From: Streptomyces sp. NA02950 | GTDB taxonomy: Bacteria; Actinomycetota; Actinomycetes; Streptomycetales; Streptomycetaceae | Direction of reading: 5' to 3' | Length of the DNA: 64,000 bases | NCBI RefSeq assembly: GCF_013364155.1 | Contig: NZ_CP054916.1 | Coordinates: 5,205,001 to 5,269,000, forward strand | Shown: positions 44,801 through 53,819 of the stretch, piece after piece | How positions within the stretch are numbered: position 1 is the first letter of the stretch | Layout of the letters: the number at the start of each line of letters is the position of its first letter | Notes under the pieces: model-generated | What the model was told of the DNA's origin: nothing | Database searches by the model: none | What the model saw: only the letters and a program-made list of their open reading frames with translations | Program-made: the position numbers and the translations under genes

Positions 44801-47784
44801 TGTTCCAGGTGGCGATCAGCTATCAGAACAACGAGCGGGCGGATCTGGAGCTGCCGGGGCTGACGGCGGAGCCGTATCCGCTGGACTCCGAACTCGCCAA
44901 GTTCGACCTGACCTTCGGCTTCAGCGAGGAGCCGGGGGAGGACGGCACCGGACCGGTGCTGGGCGCGGGTATCGAGTTCAACAGCGCGCTCTTCGACCGG
45001 GCGACGGTCGAGACGATGGCCGACCGGCTGGTGCGGCTGCTGACGGCGGCCGTCGCCGATCCCGAGCGGCCGCTGGCACGGCTTGAGCTGATGGCGGGCG
45101 AGGAGCGGGCGCGGCTGCTGCCCGGTGCCACCGAGGACGCGGTTCCGGCGGGCACGGTGGTCTCGCTGTTCGAGGCCCGCGCTGCGGACACCCCCGGGGC
45201 CACGGCCGTGGTCGCCGACGGGGTGACGCTGGGCTACGCCGAGCTGAACGCCCGCGCCAACGCCCTGGCGCACCGCCTCATCGCGCTGGGGGTGCGGCCC
45301 GACGACCGGGTGGCGATCCTCCAGGAGCGTTCGGTGGAGCTGGTGGTGGCCACGCTCGCCGTGCTCAAGGCGGGCGCGGCGTATGTGCCGCTGGACTCCC
45401 GGGCGCCCAGGGCGCGGCTGGAGACGATCGTCGCCGAGACGAACGCGGGCACCCTGCTCACCGACCGGGCGATGGCCGGAGTGGAGTTCGCGCACACCGC
45501 CCGGGTGCTGGTGGTGGACGAGGAGCGGCCGGACGGTGCGGCGGACCACGAGGCGGAGCACGAGGCGGACAATCCGGGGATCCCGCTGCTGGCGGGCCAG
45601 TTGGCGTACCTCATGTACACCTCCGGTTCGACGGGGCGGCCCAAGGGCATCGCCGTCACCCACGCGGACGTGGTGGCGCTGGCCGCCGACGGCCACTGGC
45701 GCGGCGGGGCGCACGACCGGGTGCTGATGCACTCGCCGCACGCCTTCGACGCCTCGACGTACGAGATGTGGGCGCCGCTGCTCGGCGGTGGCACCCTCGT
45801 GGTGGCCGCGCCCGGTCAGCTCGACGCGGCCCGGCTGCGCGGCCATGCCGATCGGGACGGACTGACCGCGGTGTTCCTCACCACCGCGCTGTTCAACCTG
45901 ATGGCCGAGGAGGACCCGGGCTGCTTCGCCGGTCTCGCGCAGGTGTGGACCGGCGGTGAGCAGGTGTCGCCGGGCGCGTTCCAGCGGGTTCTGGACGCCT
46001 GCCCGGACACCGGTCTGGTGCATGTCTACGGGCCCACCGAGACCACCACCTTCGCCACCTGCCATCCGATGCGCGCCCCGTACCGGGTGGGGACGACCGT
46101 GCCCATCGGCCGGGCCATGGACCGGATGCGGGCCTATGTCCTGGACGACCGGCTGGGGCTCGCCCTGCCGGGGGTGGTCGGCGAGCTGTACGTGGCGGGC
46201 GCCGGAGTGGCCCGCGGCTACGCGGATCTGCAGGGGCTCACCGCCGAGCGGTTCACCGCCGATCCGTACGGTCCGCCCGGGGCGCGGATGTACCGCACCG
46301 GGGACCTGGTGCGGTGGGACGCCGAGGGGCGGGTGGAGTTCGTCGGCCGGGCCGACCACCAGGTGAAGATCCGCGGCCTGCGGATCGAACTCGGCGAGAT
46401 CGAGAGCGCGGTGGCCGCCGGCCCGGGGGTCGCCCAGGTGACGGTGGTGGTCCACGAGGACCGGCCGGGAGCCAAGAAGCTGGTGGCCTATCTCGTCCCC
46501 GCCGCTGATCAGGGGGGCCGGGGGGAGCGATACGTCCAGGCGGTGCGTGACCGGGTGGCCGCGGCCCTGCCGGAGTACATGGTGCCCGCCGCGTTCGTCA
46601 CCCTCGACGCGCTGCCGCTCACGCCCAACGGCAAGGTGGACCGCACGGCGCTGCCCGCGCCCGACTTCGGGGCGGCCGCCGGTGGCGGCCGCGGTCCGCG
46701 CACCCCGCGCGAGGAACTGCTGTGCACGCTCTTCGCCGAGCTGCTGCGGCTGCCCAAGGTGGGTATCGACGACAACTTCTTCGAGCTGGGCGGGGACAGC
46801 ATCGTCTCCATCCAGCTGGTCAGCCGGATCCGTTCGGTGTTCGGCGCGGAGGTCTCCAACCGGGCCGTCTTCCAGGCGCCCACCGTCGCCCAGCTGATCG
46901 AGCTGATGGGACAGGAGGACCAGGGGGAGGGGACGGGGGACAGCGGTTTCGAGGTCGTCCTGCCGCTGCGCACCGCCGGGGACAAGCCACCGCTGTTCTG
47001 TGTGCACCCCGTCGGCGGGGTCAGCTGGATGTACGCGGGGCTGCTCCGCCATCTCCCGGCCGACCAGCCCGTCTACGGCGTCCAGGCGCGTGGCATCGCC
47101 CGCGAGGAGCCGCTGCCCGCCTCGATCCCCGAGATGGCGGCGGACTACGTCGAGCAGATCCGCAAGGTGCGCCCGCACGGCCCGTACCACCTGCTGGGCT
47201 GGTCAATGGGGGCGCTGGTCGCCCATGAGATGGCGGTCCAGCTGCGACTGAGCGGCGAGGAGGTCGGACTGCTGGCCAACCTCGACCAGCCGCCGGTGCC
47301 GGTCGAGGAGTTCGGCGACGCGTACGTGGCGGCGGACGAGCAGAAGGTGCTGGCGGTGCTGCTGGACTTCACCGGACACGACCCGAGGATGTTCGGGGAC
47401 GGCCCGCTGGAGTACGGCCGGGTCATGGAGGTGCTGCGGGCCGAGGGCAGTGCGCTGGCCACCTTCGAGGAGCGGGACATCCTCCGCATCGGCCGGGTCA
47501 ACAACAACAACTGGGAGCTGACGCTCGGTCATGTGCCCGGGGTCTACGACGGCGATGTGACGCTGTTCGTGGCCACCGAGTCCGAGGACTTCCCCGGTGA
47601 CCCCGCGGGCAAGGTGGCGAGCTGGTCCGGCCGGATCGCCCCGTACACCAGCGGGCGGGTGGCCACCCACGAGGTGGACTGCGAACACCGGCAGCTCCTC
47701 CGGCCCGGGCCGCTGGCCGAGGTCGCGCGGGTGGTACGGGACCTTCTGGACCGGCCCGTGGACCGGCCCGGCCACGGCGGCTGA
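32839..47784 (+). CDS. NRPS 3: modules 7-10 with thioesterase (C-T-E / C-A-T-E / C-A-T / C-A-T-TE)
   Basis: A 4981-residue synthetase that completes the chain. Module 7 is C (H143), T (Ser498) and E, without A. Module 8 is C, A, T (Ser2051), E. Module 9 is C, A, T (Ser3590, GGHS). Module 10 is C, A, T (Ser4654, GGDS). The C-terminal TE (about 4710-4975) has nucleophile Ser4789 in GWSMG and a likely catalytic His in EHRQLL. All C and E motifs are intact. GTG 32839 gives [16 protein letters not shown], parallel to NRPS 2 ([16 protein letters not shown]), and has AAAGGA 9 bp upstream. An in-frame ATG at 32821 is an alternative with no ribosome site. The TE most likely releases by macrocyclisation, although hydrolysis cannot be ruled out from sequence. 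Confidence 0.95.
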   Translation: MTKPGFVDVWPLSPLQKGMLFHALYEEHSADVYVIQMALDLRRDVDAGLLRGAVGTVLARHDNLRASFRNRTSGEPVQVILREAEPDWAEHDLRGVAGADREAELARLLADDRTRRFDLARPPLRFSLVRLADAEYRFVFTAHHILLDGWSMPLVLGELMALYTSGGDASALPPVAPYRDYLAWLARQDRAEAEETWRRALAGLDGPTLVAPPDPARGPALPATLIEEVDAELAAGLARRARAHGLTLNSVVQTAWGLVLAGLTGRDDVVFGETVSGRPPELPGVESMVGLFINTLPVRLRIDPERSLAELARGLQDQQSELIAAKHLGLAEIQQLVGGGELFDAITIFANYPIDTDTLKNSAEGIGAVAATTVDATHYTLNLEGTVRGERMTVRLDHRPDLFADGAGREILDRFLAVLAAFAADPGRPAGSVPAFTPEDRARLVTARPATTREPVAEASGGAPRTERETALCALFAEVLGVAPVGVHDSFFELGGDSISSIQLAHRARKEGVEITLREIFEHRTVARLAALDHGPRQPAVTAEDGVGAVVPTPIMRWQQARGGPVDAFNQTMTLPVPAGLALEQVRAAVQALLDRHDALRLRLARTPGADWALTVDPVGAVRAEDCVRRAGNPDDEEELRVAMRRLAPEDGRMLQAVWYDAGAAPGRLTVIAHHLVVDGVSWRVLLPDLEAALDALTDGKTPELEPVGTSFRRWTQLLAENATAPGRVAELDLWRAIAATDDPALTDRPLDPARDVVGAARQLTLTLPAEVAEPLLGQVPAAYHAGINEVLLTGLALAVARWRRERGRGDGSAVLVGLEGHGREEIAEGIDLSRTVGWFTSLFPVALDPGTLPEDELWTGGRALDTALKTVKEQLRAIPDKGLGYGLLRHLNPATGPELAAFAEPQIGFNYLGRMGEADAEDAAAADTVAVRDLTGAGDPAMPLGYPLEVNAAALAYPDGQRLVASWTFSAELLTEEEVGEVARMWFDALRALATAATRPDAGGLTPSDLPLVTVGQDEIDRLAAAPGGLADLLPLSPLQQGLLFHSVYDESAPDVYTIQSALELHGPLDGARLRAATRTLLRRHGNLRAAFVTSASGMSLQVVPREAEVPWAEVDLSGLDEEARRTELDRLLAADRAERFDLTAPPLLRCTLVRLGTDRHRFVLTVHHIAVDGWSMPLLIGELFELYGRGGDDTALPPAVPYRDYLAWLAAQDRQVSEDAWRTALDGVTEPTLLVSGAPADRAPAAPERWTQELPAELSQGLLAAAREHGLTVNTVVQAAWGVVLGALTGREDVVFGSTVSGRPPELPGVESMVGLFINTLPVRVDTRPGENLAGMAGRLQSRQSGLLAHQYLGLADLQRLTGTGELFDTLVVFENYPVDAETLESTARDLGVVDADVRDAVHYPLGLLAAQRGDALSLTWSHRPDLLDAAAVRTLAGRYRRVLEAFAADPTTPVGRLDLSTEDERAPRRAAADAADGAAEDEPHTLTEVFETAAAATPDATAVVCGDTALSYAELNARANRLAHQLIDRGAGPERLVALALPRSAETIVALLAVLKAGAAYLPLDPDYPADRLAYMVGDAAPALVLTATGAGPAAVPEGVPVLALDDPAVREELAGRPETDPTDADRTAALTPDAPAYVIYTSGSTGRPKGVVVPHRNAVRLFTATDHWFGFGPDDVWTMFHSYAFDFSVWEIWGPLLHGGRLVVVDHTVSRSPEAFLELLVRERVTVLSQTPSAFYQLMAADREHPGLGRRLALRTVVFGGEALDPWRLAEWYERHGDDAPRLVNMYGITETTVHVSHAALDRAGAAAATGSVIGEAIPDLRVQVLDPALRPVLPGAPGEMYISGAGLARGYLGRPALTAGRFVADPFGPPGGRMYRSGDLARRGPDGRLEYLGRADDQVKIRGFRIEPGEIEAVLAGHPAVGQVAVRVREDRPGHRLLAAYVVPAPGAAADGGELREHAAAALPDHMVPAAFVTLDALPLTVNGKLDHRALPAPAFGGGSGDEGGGEGARAPRTAAEETLCALFAEVLGVGTVGVDDSFFELGGDSIISIQLVGRARAEGLRFSPRDVFAHRTVAALAAAVATADSTAETAAEEASSSDGVGEIPLTPIVHWLRERGGTIDQFNQTMSMPVPPGTDAATLHGALQAVLDHHDALRMTLSRIAEDIGWSLETAPPGAVRAEDCLRRVDAAALVRTGLTEDRLDTLAAEEIAAAQAELDPDQGRMVRAVWFDAGSDAPGQLAVVAHHLVVDGVSWRILLPDLQAAIDALRAGRPVALDPVGTSFRRWSRQLTEAAGEPERMRELALWREMLTGPDPLLTDEPLDPARDTMGTAAMLRFTLPAEVTGPLLGRVPAAFRAGVNDVLLTALAVAVDGWRRGTGRTAGRGEGSQVLIDLEGHGREEIVPGADLSRTVGWFTSLYPVRLDAGELTGQDIAAAGPAVGAALKRIKERLRTIPDNGIGYGLLRHLNPQTARALGRCAEPQIGFNYLGRLGEAPDADVPEEPVAAGDLSAVADAAMPLPHTLDLTATAVTHPDGPRLVANWVYPTRLLTEADVRELGRAWFRALRALVAYAERPEGGGLTPSDLPLVDLGQQEIDRLEAAHPGGLADVLPLSPLQEGLLFHALYDERGADVYNVQMALDLRGELDPAVLRDAARTVLRRHDNLRAAFRTGARGQSLQAIPREVEPPWTEVDLSGLDEDARRAGLDRLLAEDLAARFDLRRPPLLRFTLIRLGEDQHRLLFTNHHILLDGWSGPLVMAELFELYGRAGDASGLPEVTPYRDHLAWLAEQDRRAAEDAWRTALAGVDEPTLVAPADPARRPVRPEAWEGGLSADALAALTARARRHGLTKNTVVQAAWGLLLCAATGRDDVLFGETVNGRPAELPGVETMVGLFINTLPVRVTVERGDTLLDVVTRLRDRQLDLMPHKYLGLTDIQRLAGAGGALFDTSTAFENFPVDSGGLEEAAQGLGVVDAEIQDGTHYPLQLAVTDTARALTLKLDYRPDLFDAAAAHALGERLVRLLEAFADDPARPVAAVDLLSVTERERLARWNTTGRAVEPVTFCELFAAQVGRSPDAVAVESADVALSYAGLAARADALAGRLSAAGVGPEDVVALVLGRSVESVVASLAVMRAGAAYLPVDPDYPAERVAFMLDDARPVVVLTTEAYAEVVPGGRAVLMVDGTEASSAAPVPVPVALDGPAYVIYTSGSTGVPKGVVVSHRGIAAFAAAERERFAVSADSRVLQFSSPSFDASVLELCMTLTSGATLVVPAPGPLAGEPLAEVLAERRVTHALIPPAALATVPATALPDFRCLVVGGEACPAELVERWAPGRRMVNAYGPTESTVAVSMSEPLTAGTGTPPIGTPVPGTRAYVLDGSLRLAPPGVAGELYVAGPGLARGYLRRAALTAERFTADPYGPPGSRMYRTGDVVRRRADGQLEFVGRADDQVKIRGFRIELGEIENRFAGHPAVAQAAVVVREDRPGDRRLVGYAVADPSVTPAELRGYLAGELPGYMVPAAVVVLADALPLTSNGKLDRAALPVPEYGAAGERRAPRHPREETLCGLFAEVLGIDAPGIDDGFFDLGGHSLLATRLVNRIRTELGAELPVRAVFEAPTVAALAERLAGAAGAREGLRPVERPSVVPLSYAQRRLWFINQVEGGGTYNIPLAVTLRGELDTAALRAALADVVARHESLRTVFPVSDGVPSQHVLAPGEVALALEAADIDRAGLDRALEAEAGRDFDLAADIPLRARLLRLAPDEHVLLLVLHHIAGDGGSLAPLVRDLGTAYRARCEGLAPAFVALPVQYADYALWQRRTLGSEDDPDSAVGRQLDHWRGALHGLPEELSLPLDRQRTAEAGVSGGTVPVVLPEGLAEGLTELARRTGASLFMVFQAAVAALLTRLGGGTDIPLGTVVAGRGDEALEDLVGFFVNTLVLRTDTSGDPGFLALVERVKTADLAAFAHQDVPFERLVEELSPVRSLSRNPLFQVAISYQNNERADLELPGLTAEPYPLDSELAKFDLTFGFSEEPGEDGTGPVLGAGIEFNSALFDRATVETMADRLVRLLTAAVADPERPLARLELMAGEERARLLPGATEDAVPAGTVVSLFEARAADTPGATAVVADGVTLGYAELNARANALAHRLIALGVRPDDRVAILQERSVELVVATLAVLKAGAAYVPLDSRAPRARLETIVAETNAGTLLTDRAMAGVEFAHTARVLVVDEERPDGAADHEAEHEADNPGIPLLAGQLAYLMYTSGSTGRPKGIAVTHADVVALAADGHWRGGAHDRVLMHSPHAFDASTYEMWAPLLGGGTLVVAAPGQLDAARLRGHADRDGLTAVFLTTALFNLMAEEDPGCFAGLAQVWTGGEQVSPGAFQRVLDACPDTGLVHVYGPTETTTFATCHPMRAPYRVGTTVPIGRAMDRMRAYVLDDRLGLALPGVVGELYVAGAGVARGYADLQGLTAERFTADPYGPPGARMYRTGDLVRWDAEGRVEFVGRADHQVKIRGLRIELGEIESAVAAGPGVAQVTVVVHEDRPGAKKLVAYLVPAADQGGRGERYVQAVRDRVAAALPEYMVPAAFVTLDALPLTPNGKVDRTALPAPDFGAAAGGGRGPRTPREELLCTLFAELLRLPKVGIDDNFFELGGDSIVSIQLVSRIRSVFGAEVSNRAVFQAPTVAQLIELMGQEDQGEGTGDSGFEVVLPLRTAGDKPPLFCVHPVGGVSWMYAGLLRHLPADQPVYGVQARGIAREEPLPASIPEMAADYVEQIRKVRPHGPYHLLGWSMGALVAHEMAVQLRLSGEEVGLLANLDQPPVPVEEFGDAYVAADEQKVLAVLLDFTGHDPRMFGDGPLEYGRVMEVLRAEGSALATFEERDILRIGRVNNNNWELTLGHVPGVYDGDVTLFVATESEDFPGDPAGKVASWSGRIAPYTSGRVATHEVDCEHRQLLRPGPLAEVARVVRDLLDRPVDRPGHGG
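32869..35920 (+). other. NRPS module 7: C-T-E, no A domain
   Basis: DCL-type C, then a linker that keeps the usual pre-A wording ([10 protein letters not shown]), then directly T (GGDS, Ser498) and an intact E ([16 protein letters not shown]). The A domain is cleanly absent. This is the second A-less module in a row, across a protein junction with module 6. Confidence 0.9.
35935..40640 (+). other. NRPS module 8: C-A-T-E, predicted D-allo-Thr
   Basis: DCL-type C. The A code is D-F-W-S-V-G-M-V-H-K, a threonine-type code (compare DFWNVGMVHK). The T domain is GGDS and the E domain is intact, so D-allo-Thr is expected. Confidence 0.85.
40672..43725 (+). other. NRPS module 9: C-A-T, same residue as module 3 but L
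   Basis: DCL-type C after the module 8 E. The A domain is nearly identical to that of module 3 and has the same code (D-A-L-L-V-G-A-V-A-K). The T domain is GGHS with no E, so the same amino acid should enter here in L form. Confidence 0.85.
42005..43230 (+). repeat. A-domain DNA repeat, copy 2 (module 9)
   Basis: Partner of 18758-19983. The divergent patch in this copy is at about 42696-42766 (encoding [24 protein letters not shown]). Identity stops abruptly at IELGEIE, where the flanking sequence switches to [10 protein letters not shown] here and [10 protein letters not shown] in copy 1. Confidence 0.92.
43768..47781 (+). other. NRPS module 10: C-A-T-TE, branched aliphatic residue and release
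   Basis: LCL-type C. The A code is D-A-Y-F-W-G-V-T-F-K, consistent with Val/Ile-type residues. The T domain is the GGDS form usually seen before E, but a TE follows. The TE (about 46960-47770) has GWSMG. Confidence 0.8.
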
Positions 47785-47803
47785 CCCCCCGGCCGCTCCG
47801 TAT

Positions 47804-47846
47804 CCCGGTGCTCCCGAGCCTCCGCGCCCGGGAGCACCGGGGTTTT
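47804..47846 (+). terminator. Intrinsic terminator after NRPS 3
   Basis: Perfect 13-bp arms CCCGGTGCTCCCG (47804-47816) and CGGGAGCACCGGG (47829-47841), 12-nt loop, followed by TTTT (47843-47846). It is 20 bp past the NRPS 3 stop and ends the NRPS operon. Confidence 0.85.
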
Positions 47847-48002
47847 CCCGGGGTGCGTCGCGGGGTTTCCAGGGGTGCCCCGCGGGGTGTTCCCGCCCCG
47901 AAATCTCCCATTCGGCAGATGTCCGGCGCGGGTCCGCTCGGAATGCTGAGCGGGAGGAACAGCGCTCGTCGCCGACGCGGTGACGAGGAGGAGAGGACAA
48001 CG

Positions 48003-49112
48003 ATGACGCAGCTCGCGGACAGTGAGCCCCAGCGGTCGCGGGAGGAGCGGAGGCAACCACTGAACGGGGCGGACGGGGCGGACGGGGCAGCACGGGGCTC
48101 CCGCCGGGGTCCCGGATGGCCGTCGTGGGTCGGCTACGCCGCCTTCGCCGCTCTGCTGCTGTACGGACTGGCCAACGTCCACTGGGCGCTGGGCGGCGAC
48201 GGTTTCCCGTTCGGCGCGGAGGACGCCAACCCGGAGTACTCGGCCTTCGAGCACACCCCGGCGTCCACCCTGGCCCCGGCGCTGGCAGCGCTGCTGCTGC
48301 CCAGCGCGGCCGTCGCGCTGCTGATGGCGCTCCCGGGCCACCGCCGGGTACCGCGGAATCTGCTGCTGGGCTACACCTGGTGCTTCGTCGCCGTGGCGCT
48401 CGCGGCGTTCGCCGACTTCCGGCTGCTGGGCAATCTCGCCTATGCGCTGCTGCTCCGCTTCGGCGCCATCAACTGGACGGTGCTCAACCAGTTCTTCCTG
48501 GTCCTGGGCGTCGGGCTGATGGCGCTCACGGCGCTGGCGTACCAGCGCCGGCTGCGGGACGCCTGCGGCGCTTGCGGCCGCACGGACGGCGAACCGGGCT
48601 GGACCGGCCCGGAGGCGGCGGCGCAGTGGGGCCGCAAGGCCGTGCGGATCGCCGTCGTCATCCCGTTCGTCTACGCCAGCACCCGCTGGGCCTGGGCGCT
48701 GGGCATCCCCCTGGGCATCTCCGACAAGCTGTGGGAGGAGGGCAAGGAGGACCACCTCTGGTACTGGGGAGCCGGTCTCGCCACCCTCGGCGCCCTCGGC
48801 GCGCTGCTGACCCTCGGCCTGGTCCAGCGCTGGGGCGAGGTCTTCCCGCGCTGGATGGTGGGGCTGCGGGGGAAGCGGGTGCCGCCGCCGCTGGCCATCA
48901 TCCCGGCCTCGCTGGTGGCACTGCTGATCACGATCGCCGGGGTGATGTACATCCGGCTGGAGATCCAGGGCAGGTTCGACAACCAGAGCGAGGACTGGGG
49001 CACCACGGTGCCGGAGATGTTCTGGCCGCTGTGGGGGGCCGCGCTGGCCGCGGCCACCCTCGCCTACCATCTGCGCCGCCGGGGCCGCTGCAAGCGCTGC
49101 GGACGGCGGTGA
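48003..49112 (+). CDS. Polytopic membrane protein, function unknown (paralogue of 51266-51883)
   Basis: A 369-residue membrane protein with about eight hydrophobic segments. It starts with a charged, Gly/Asp-rich tail of about 45 residues, then WVGYAAFAALLLYGLANVHWALGG. Two short Cys pairs (CGACG near residue 185 and CKRCG at the C-terminus) could bind metal. The start ATG at 48003 has GAGGAGAGG just upstream; the open frame runs further left, but that part has no ribosome site. The second half (LGLVQRWGEVFPRWM...PASLVALLITIAGV) resembles the protein at 51266-51883 (LGLIQPWGEVVPRWI...PASLGALAVTLITI). I recognise no catalytic motif. It meets the ABC permease tail to tail with a gap of about 19 bp. 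Confidence 0.85.
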   Translation: MTQLADSEPQRSREERRQPLNGADGADGAARGSRRGPGWPSWVGYAAFAALLLYGLANVHWALGGDGFPFGAEDANPEYSAFEHTPASTLAPALAALLLPSAAVALLMALPGHRRVPRNLLLGYTWCFVAVALAAFADFRLLGNLAYALLLRFGAINWTVLNQFFLVLGVGLMALTALAYQRRLRDACGACGRTDGEPGWTGPEAAAQWGRKAVRIAVVIPFVYASTRWAWALGIPLGISDKLWEEGKEDHLWYWGAGLATLGALGALLTLGLVQRWGEVFPRWMVGLRGKRVPPPLAIIPASLVALLITIAGVMYIRLEIQGRFDNQSEDWGTTVPEMFWPLWGAALAAATLAYHLRRRGRCKRCGRR

Positions 49113-49131
49113 GACCCCGTCGGCGGGCGGT

Positions 49132-49986
49132 TCAGCTCGCGCGGCGGAAGTTGCGGATGGCCAGCGGGGCGATGACGGCCACGACCACGCCGCAGATGCC
49201 GAACGTGGCCAGCACCGTCCCGGCGTCCGGGTCGCCCAGGGCCAGGTCGCGCGCCGCGGTGATGGCGTGGGACATCGGGTTCACCTCCGCGAACGCCCGC
49301 AGCCAGGACGGCAGTCCGTCGGTCGGGACGAACGCGTTGGAGGCGAACAGCAGCACCATGTTGACCATGCCGCCCACCGGCTGCATCGCCTCCGGCTTGC
49401 GCAGCCACGCGGACAGCGCCATGAACACCCAGCCCAGCGACCAGCCGAGGACCATCGCCACCAGCAGCGCCCCCAGGGAGCCCAGCACCCCGCCCTGCGG
49501 GCCGTAGCCGAAGACCAGGGCACCTGCCACCAGCATCACCACCATGTTCACCGCGTTGAGCACGGTGTCGGCGATGCTGCGGCCGATGAGGATGGTGCCG
49601 GTGTGGATCGGCATGGACTTGAAGCGGGAGATGATCCCGTTGTTCAGCTCGGTGGTCAGCGCCACACCCGACTTCAGCCCCGCGCTGATCGCGCTGGTGA
49701 TGAGGAAGGCGGGCAGCAGATAGTCGATGTAGCTGACGCCCGCCGGGAACGACTGTGTCTGCGACACGCTTTTGAAGACCTGGCTGAAGACGGTCAGCAT
49801 CAGGATCGGCTCCAGGATGCCCGGCAGCACCAGGGCCGGTTCGCGCAGCGCCCGCAGCGACCGTCCGGAGAGCACCTGGATCTGCCGCAGCGGGCCAGAA
49901 CCGCGGAAGCGCGGCGGGGTGACCGGGGCGGTCGGGCCGGCGGTCTCCGGCTCCGGGGAGTGCGGGCGGTCGGCGATGATGCTCAT
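49132..49986 (-). CDS. ABC-2 type permease, DrrB-like
   Basis: A 284-residue transmembrane subunit of a daunorubicin-resistance type (DrrAB) exporter. It has about six hydrophobic segments after a cytoplasmic N-terminus of about 45 residues. The typical ABC-2 block ELNNGIISRFKSMPIHTGTIL lies in the middle (about residues 112-132), followed by GRSIADTVLNAVNMVVMLV. The start ATG overlaps the stop of the ATPase gene (ATGA), so the two are coupled. It probably forms the pore for export of the peptide or another cluster product. Confidence 0.92.
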   Translation of the reverse strand: MSIIADRPHSPEPETAGPTAPVTPPRFRGSGPLRQIQVLSGRSLRALREPALVLPGILEPILMLTVFSQVFKSVSQTQSFPAGVSYIDYLLPAFLITSAISAGLKSGVALTTELNNGIISRFKSMPIHTGTILIGRSIADTVLNAVNMVVMLVAGALVFGYGPQGGVLGSLGALLVAMVLGWSLGWVFMALSAWLRKPEAMQPVGGMVNMVLLFASNAFVPTDGLPSWLRAFAEVNPMSHAITAARDLALGDPDAGTVLATFGICGVVVAVIAPLAIRNFRRAS

Positions 49987-50960
49987 GAGGACGTCCCTGC
50001 CTCGGTCGGGTTACCGGCGTTGGTGGCGTGGTGCGCTGCCGTGGGGTGGTTCAGGGCCATGTACACGTCGTCGAGGGTCGGTTCGGAGAACGCGAGCCCC
50101 GCCATGTCCGTAGCGGCCTCGTCCACGGCCCGGACCACCACCGCGATGTCCGTGGAGTCGGCCACCGGCACGGTGAGGACGAGCCCGTCCTCGTCATGGG
50201 CCGGAACCAGGGCGGCCCGGCGCAGCGCCTGGACCGTACGGGCCCGGTCCTCGGCCCGGCGCAGGGTGACGGAGACACTGCGCCGCCCCACCCGCTCCTT
50301 CAGCTCGGCGGCGGTGCCCGAGGCGATGACCCGGCCCGCGGCGAGCACCGTGATGGAGTCGGCCAGCGTGTCGGCCTCCTCCAGGTACTGCGTGGTCAGC
50401 AGGACCGTGGTGCCGTCCTGCACCAACCGCTCCACGATCTCCCACAGTCCGCGCCGGGCCACCGGGTCCAGTCCGGTGGTCGGCTCGTCGAGGAAGATCA
50501 CCTCGGGGCGGCCGACCAGACTGGCCGCCAGATCGAGCCGCCGCCGCATCCCGCCGGAGTAGTTCTTGGCGTTGCGGCGTCCGGCTCCGGTCAGATCGAA
50601 CAGCTCCAGCAACTCGTCGGCCCGTTCCGCCGCCTCCGTGCGCGTGGCGCCCAGCAGCCGGGCCAGCAGGATCAGATTGGCGCGCCCGGGGAGCGTCTCG
50701 TCCACCGCCGCGTACTGGCCGGTGAGCCCGATGAGCCGGCGCACCTCCTCGGCCCGGGCGGTGACATCGAGCCCGGCGACCCGGGCCCGTCCGGAGGAGG
50801 GGCGGGTCAGCGTGCTCAGAATGCTGACCAGGGTGGTCTTTCCGGCGCCGTTGTGGCCGAGCAGACCCAGGACCGAGCCCCGCGGCACCGCGAGGCTCAC
50901 ATCGTCGAGCGCGGTCATCGTCCCGAATCGCTTCGAGATATGCGAGACGTCGATCATCAT
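49983..50960 (-). CDS. ABC transporter ATP-binding protein, DrrA-like
   Basis: A 325-residue ATPase partner of the ABC-2 permease. Walker A is GHNGAGKTT, the signature is YSGGMRRRLDLAASL, Walker B is VIFLDEPTTGLD and the switch residue is in LLTTQYLEEAD. The DrrA subfamily normally has Gln, not His, at that switch, as here. The C-terminal extension of about 90 residues is also usual for DrrA. I chose the ATG at 50960 (MMIDVSHISKRFG) because GGTGGA lies just upstream and the length is standard. An in-frame ATG at 50990 adds ten residues, and the open frame beyond it is not supported. Confidence 0.92.
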   Translation of the reverse strand: MMIDVSHISKRFGTMTALDDVSLAVPRGSVLGLLGHNGAGKTTLVSILSTLTRPSSGRARVAGLDVTARAEEVRRLIGLTGQYAAVDETLPGRANLILLARLLGATRTEAAERADELLELFDLTGAGRRNAKNYSGGMRRRLDLAASLVGRPEVIFLDEPTTGLDPVARRGLWEIVERLVQDGTTVLLTTQYLEEADTLADSITVLAAGRVIASGTAAELKERVGRRSVSVTLRRAEDRARTVQALRRAALVPAHDEDGLVLTVPVADSTDIAVVVRAVDEAATDMAGLAFSEPTLDDVYMALNHPTAAHHATNAGNPTEAGTSS

Positions 50961-51265
50961 CGTGTCCACCGGATATACGGTAGGTGGCATTGTCCGCCGT
51001 GGGGCCGGGCTATCAGCAACGTCGAAGTGGAATTGCCGCTTGGTGAAAGCCGTGCTATTTCCGCCGGGGCGGCGGGCCGGAAACGCGGGCCGGAATGCGC
51101 GGGGAAAACCGGCGGCCGAATCCGCTCCGGGGGCCGGTCCGGGCTCTGCCGAACGGCACATTCCCCGCCGGATCAGGACCCATGACGACCTGCCGATCGG
51201 TGGATGTGCCGACCCGTCCCGTTCCGTCACGCTGGCAGCGGACCGGCGGACCGACGGAGGACACC
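50961..51265. promoter_or_regulatory. Divergent intergenic region, DrrAB-like exporter / membrane protein
   Basis: About 305 bp between divergent genes, so it should hold promoters for both. I see no convincing -35/-10 pair. The membrane-protein side has a clear ribosome site, GGAGG at 51256-51260. No coding sequence or repeat is supported here. Confidence 0.35.
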
Positions 51266-51883
51266 ATGACCATGAGCGCCGAACGGGACCTGGCGTCCCC
51301 GCCGCCCCGCACCGACGCCGACGACGCACCGTCCCCCCGCCCCTCGTGGCTCGCCCGCCGGGCGGCGCACACCGTGCCGTTCACCCTGCTGCCCACCGGG
51401 CTGTGGCGGTGCGCGATGGGCTTCGGTGTGCCGCTGGGCTTCGCCACCACCTCGGATCTGCACGAGAGCCACTTCCCGGGCTGGATGACGCTGTACGTCA
51501 TCGCGCTCAGCCTCTTCGCGGAGGCACTGGGGCTGCTCACACTGGGGCTGATCCAGCCGTGGGGCGAAGTGGTGCCGCGCTGGATCCCGTTCCTGGGCGG
51601 CAGGCGGATTCCGGTGCTGTGCGCGGTGATCCCGGCGTCCCTCGGCGCGCTCGCCGTCACCCTCATCACCATCGTCGGCGCGTTCACCTGGAACGCCCCG
51701 GAGAACCTGGCGGAGATCAGCGATCCGTACGGCCCGCTCTACTGGCTCCAGACCGCCTGTTACGCGCCCCTGCTGGCCTGGGGCCCGCTGCTGGGCGTGG
51801 TCACCGTGGCGTACTACCGGCGTCGGCGAGCGGCAGAACGGCGGCCGTCCGCCAGCCGCCCCCCGCGTCCGGGCCCGCGCTGA
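51266..51883 (+). CDS. Small polytopic membrane protein (paralogue of the C-terminal half of 48003-49112)
   Basis: A 205-residue protein with four or five membrane segments. It starts at ATG 51266 behind GGAGG. After a polar N-terminus of about 30 residues come LPTGLWRCAMGFGVPLGF and YVIALSLFAEALGLLTLGLIQPWGEVVPRWIPFLGGRRIP. This order of a hydrophobic segment, then Q.WGEV.PRW, then G.R.P and IPAS matches the C-terminal half of the membrane protein at 48003-49112. No enzymatic motif is visible. The last 83 bp overlap the end of the convergent sensor-kinase gene. Role unknown; perhaps a membrane partner in export or immunity. Confidence 0.82.
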   Translation: MTMSAERDLASPPPRTDADDAPSPRPSWLARRAAHTVPFTLLPTGLWRCAMGFGVPLGFATTSDLHESHFPGWMTLYVIALSLFAEALGLLTLGLIQPWGEVVPRWIPFLGGRRIPVLCAVIPASLGALAVTLITIVGAFTWNAPENLAEISDPYGPLYWLQTACYAPLLAWGPLLGVVTVAYYRRRRAAERRPSASRPPRPGPR

Positions 51884-53045
51884 GCGTGCCGCCCAGCGCC
51901 TCGATGCGCTCGGTCAGCCCCAGCAGCCCGGTGCCGCCCCGGCGGCCGTCCTCGCCGACATGGCCGCCGGAGCCCGAGCTGAGGGCCTCGACGCCGTTGA
52001 CCACGCTCACGGCCAGCGCGTTGCCGCGGCGCTCCAGCGCCACCCGCACCCGTACGGTGGCCGCCGTGCGGGCGTGACGGCGGACGTTGGTGAGCGCCTC
52101 CACCACCATCCGGTGCGCGGTGCTCGCCACCTCGCGCGGCACCCGCGCGATCGCCTCGGCGGTCAGCTCCAGTTCGAGCCGTACCTCGGCCCGCCCCGAG
52201 GAGCGGAACCGCTCCACCACATCGGTGATGTCCTCCAGCCCGTACGTCCGCGGCCGGTCCTCCGCCTCGCCGCCCCCGGTGTCGGCGTCACCGAGCATGC
52301 GCACCGTACGGTCCATCGAACGCAGCGCCTGCTGTCCGGCCGCCTCGATCTGCCGCAGCAGCGGCATCAGCCGCTCCGGCTGCTCGGCCCCCACCAGCTG
52401 CGCGGCCTGGGCGAGCACCACGATGCCGGAGACGTCGTGGGCGACGAAGTCATGCAGGTCCCGGGCGAGTTCCAGCCGCTGGCTGCGGCGCGCGGCCCGC
52501 ACCGAGTTCAGCCGCCGCGCGTCCAGCGCCCGTAAGTACCCGCCGACCAGCGTCGCGCCGATGGCCCCGAGCCCCATGAACGCGCACTGCCCGAACGCCT
52601 CGAGGAACGATTCGTATGCCCCCACCCGCAGGATCACCGTGGACCCGGCGGCCGACAGCAGCAGCACCAGCGGCACCCCCTGCGGCGCGGGCGCGAACCG
52701 GGTCACCACGAACACCAGCGCCGTGACCGCCGCGAACTCCACCAGCATCAGTACCCCGAGCGGCGAGTCCTCCCCGGCGTCCCCCGTGAGCACGGTCGCC
52801 ACCGCGGAGACCACGGCCACCACCGCCGCCGTCGCCCCGAGCCGCGCCCGGGTGCGCGGCCACCACCCGACCGTCACCAGCGTGGCCCCCACCGCCACCA
52901 CCATCGACACGGCCGCAACCCACCCGGCCGCGGACCCCACCGCGAGCCCGCCCACCACGGCCAGCCCCGCCGCGCCCCCGCACACGGCCCGGACGGCGGT
53001 GCGCCAGGAGCCGTACCGGTTTCCGTGTCCGCTCTCCCTGCCCAA
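51801..53045 (-). CDS. Sensor histidine kinase (HisKA_3, DesK/NarX-like)
   Basis: A two-component sensor of about 414 residues. The N-terminal half has six or so membrane segments. The dimerisation/phosphoacceptor segment is ELARDLHDFVAHDVSGI, with the phosphorylated His expected in DLHD. The HATPase domain has the N box VVEALTNVRRHA and the G box GTGLLGLTERIEALGGTL. I placed the start at TTG 53045, near a GAGGGGAAG; the true start is uncertain and could be internal. The type fits a NarL-family regulator, so the response regulator at 3622-4281 is a candidate partner, but none is adjacent. The stop region overlaps the convergent membrane-protein gene by 83 bp. Confidence 0.85.
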   Translation of the reverse strand: MGRESGHGNRYGSWRTAVRAVCGGAAGLAVVGGLAVGSAAGWVAAVSMVVAVGATLVTVGWWPRTRARLGATAAVVAVVSAVATVLTGDAGEDSPLGVLMLVEFAAVTALVFVVTRFAPAPQGVPLVLLLSAAGSTVILRVGAYESFLEAFGQCAFMGLGAIGATLVGGYLRALDARRLNSVRAARRSQRLELARDLHDFVAHDVSGIVVLAQAAQLVGAEQPERLMPLLRQIEAAGQQALRSMDRTVRMLGDADTGGGEAEDRPRTYGLEDITDVVERFRSSGRAEVRLELELTAEAIARVPREVASTAHRMVVEALTNVRRHARTAATVRVRVALERRGNALAVSVVNGVEALSSGSGGHVGEDGRRGGTGLLGLTERIEALGGTLSAGPDAGGGWRTAAVLPLADAGSTPR

Positions 53046-53114
53046 TGACTTCCCCTCGCCGTCCGTTTGCCGTCGACCCGTTTCGCGCCACTGCCGCGCG
53101 AATTCTAAAGGGAG

Positions 53115-53142
53115 TTGACGGGCTTTCGAAGAATTCGATATG
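53115..53142 (+). promoter_or_regulatory. Promoter with palindromic operator-like site
   Basis: TTGACG (53115-53120) and GATATG (53137-53142) are spaced 16 bp apart. The interrupted palindrome TCGAA-GAA-TTCGA (53126-53138) lies between them, as an operator might. The same 11 bp GAAGAATTCGA recurs in the opposite orientation at 55194-55204, upstream of the MbtH gene. Confidence 0.45.
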
Positions 53143-53212
53143 GCGTGGACAGGAATGCGGATCCCATGGGAGGACTGCCGGGAAGCCGTATCGCTGTCCC
53201 CGGGAGATGCCG

Positions 53213-53791
53213 ATGGATGCGCAGGACCATGACGGCCGGGCGGAATTGGATCGACTGCTCCCGCGATGGCACTTCCGGGAAGTCCACCGGGTGTGTGTGA
53301 CGGCGTCCGCCGAAGCGGTGATGCGGGCGGTGTGGGAGACCACCTGGGCCGAGGCCCCGATGGCACGGGCGCTGGTGGCGCTGACGCGGGCCGATGTGGG
53401 CAGGGAGCGGCGGATCGTCGGGGACTTCCTCGGCGCAATGGGGGAGACGGTGCGCGCCGGGGAGCGGGAGGTGCTGTTCGTCGGCGTGGACACGCTGGAG
53501 GAGGGCAGGGCGCGGCCCGAGGGGAGCGCGCTGGACGTGGTCCGGGGGTGTGCGGAGCCGGGGCTGCTGAAGGTGGTGATGAACGTGCGCTTCGGCGGGG
53601 GTGTGCTCAGCACGGAGACCCGGGTGTACGCCACCGACGACCGCACCCGGCGCCGGTTCCGGCCGTACTGGCTGGCCATCCGGGCCGGGAGCGGCCTCAC
53701 CCGGACGTCGATGCTGCGCGCGATCCGCCGCCGGGCGCTCGGCACCGGTCAGGGCCAGGGCCCGGCGCTGCCCGGAAACCGTTTGCCGTGA
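53213..53791 (+). CDS. Uncharacterised 192-residue protein
   Basis: A soluble protein of unknown function, with no signal peptide or membrane segment. Its composition and spacing (VHRVCVTASAEAVMRAVWE near the start, FRPYWLAIRAGSGLTRTSMLRAIRRRAL at the end) recall small actinobacterial proteins of the SRPBCC/DUF2867 sort, but I cannot assign it firmly. The ATG at 53213 has GGGAG 6 bp upstream; an in-frame ATG at 53207 is too close to it. It has its own promoter and is divergent from the sensor-kinase gene. It is probably outside the core pathway. Confidence 0.75.
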   Translation: MDAQDHDGRAELDRLLPRWHFREVHRVCVTASAEAVMRAVWETTWAEAPMARALVALTRADVGRERRIVGDFLGAMGETVRAGEREVLFVGVDTLEEGRARPEGSALDVVRGCAEPGLLKVVMNVRFGGGVLSTETRVYATDDRTRRRFRPYWLAIRAGSGLTRTSMLRAIRRRALGTGQGQGPALPGNRLP

Positions 53792-53819
53792 TCGTCGCCG
53801 GTGATGAGGATGGCGCCAT

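Noticed and set aside
47808..48002. Longer start for the membrane protein at 48003
   Set aside because: The extra segment overlaps the NRPS terminator hairpin, and the ribosome site GAGGAGAGG points to 48003.
50961..51329. Upstream extension of the DrrA-like ATPase to about 448 residues
   Set aside because: The added part has no ribosome site and no homologous sequence pattern. The start at 50960 gives normal DrrA length.
53046..53438. N-terminal extension of the sensor kinase to 545 residues
   Set aside because: It would overlap the promoter and start of the divergent gene at 53213, and it reads as low-complexity sequence. The start near 53045 is preferred, though not certain.
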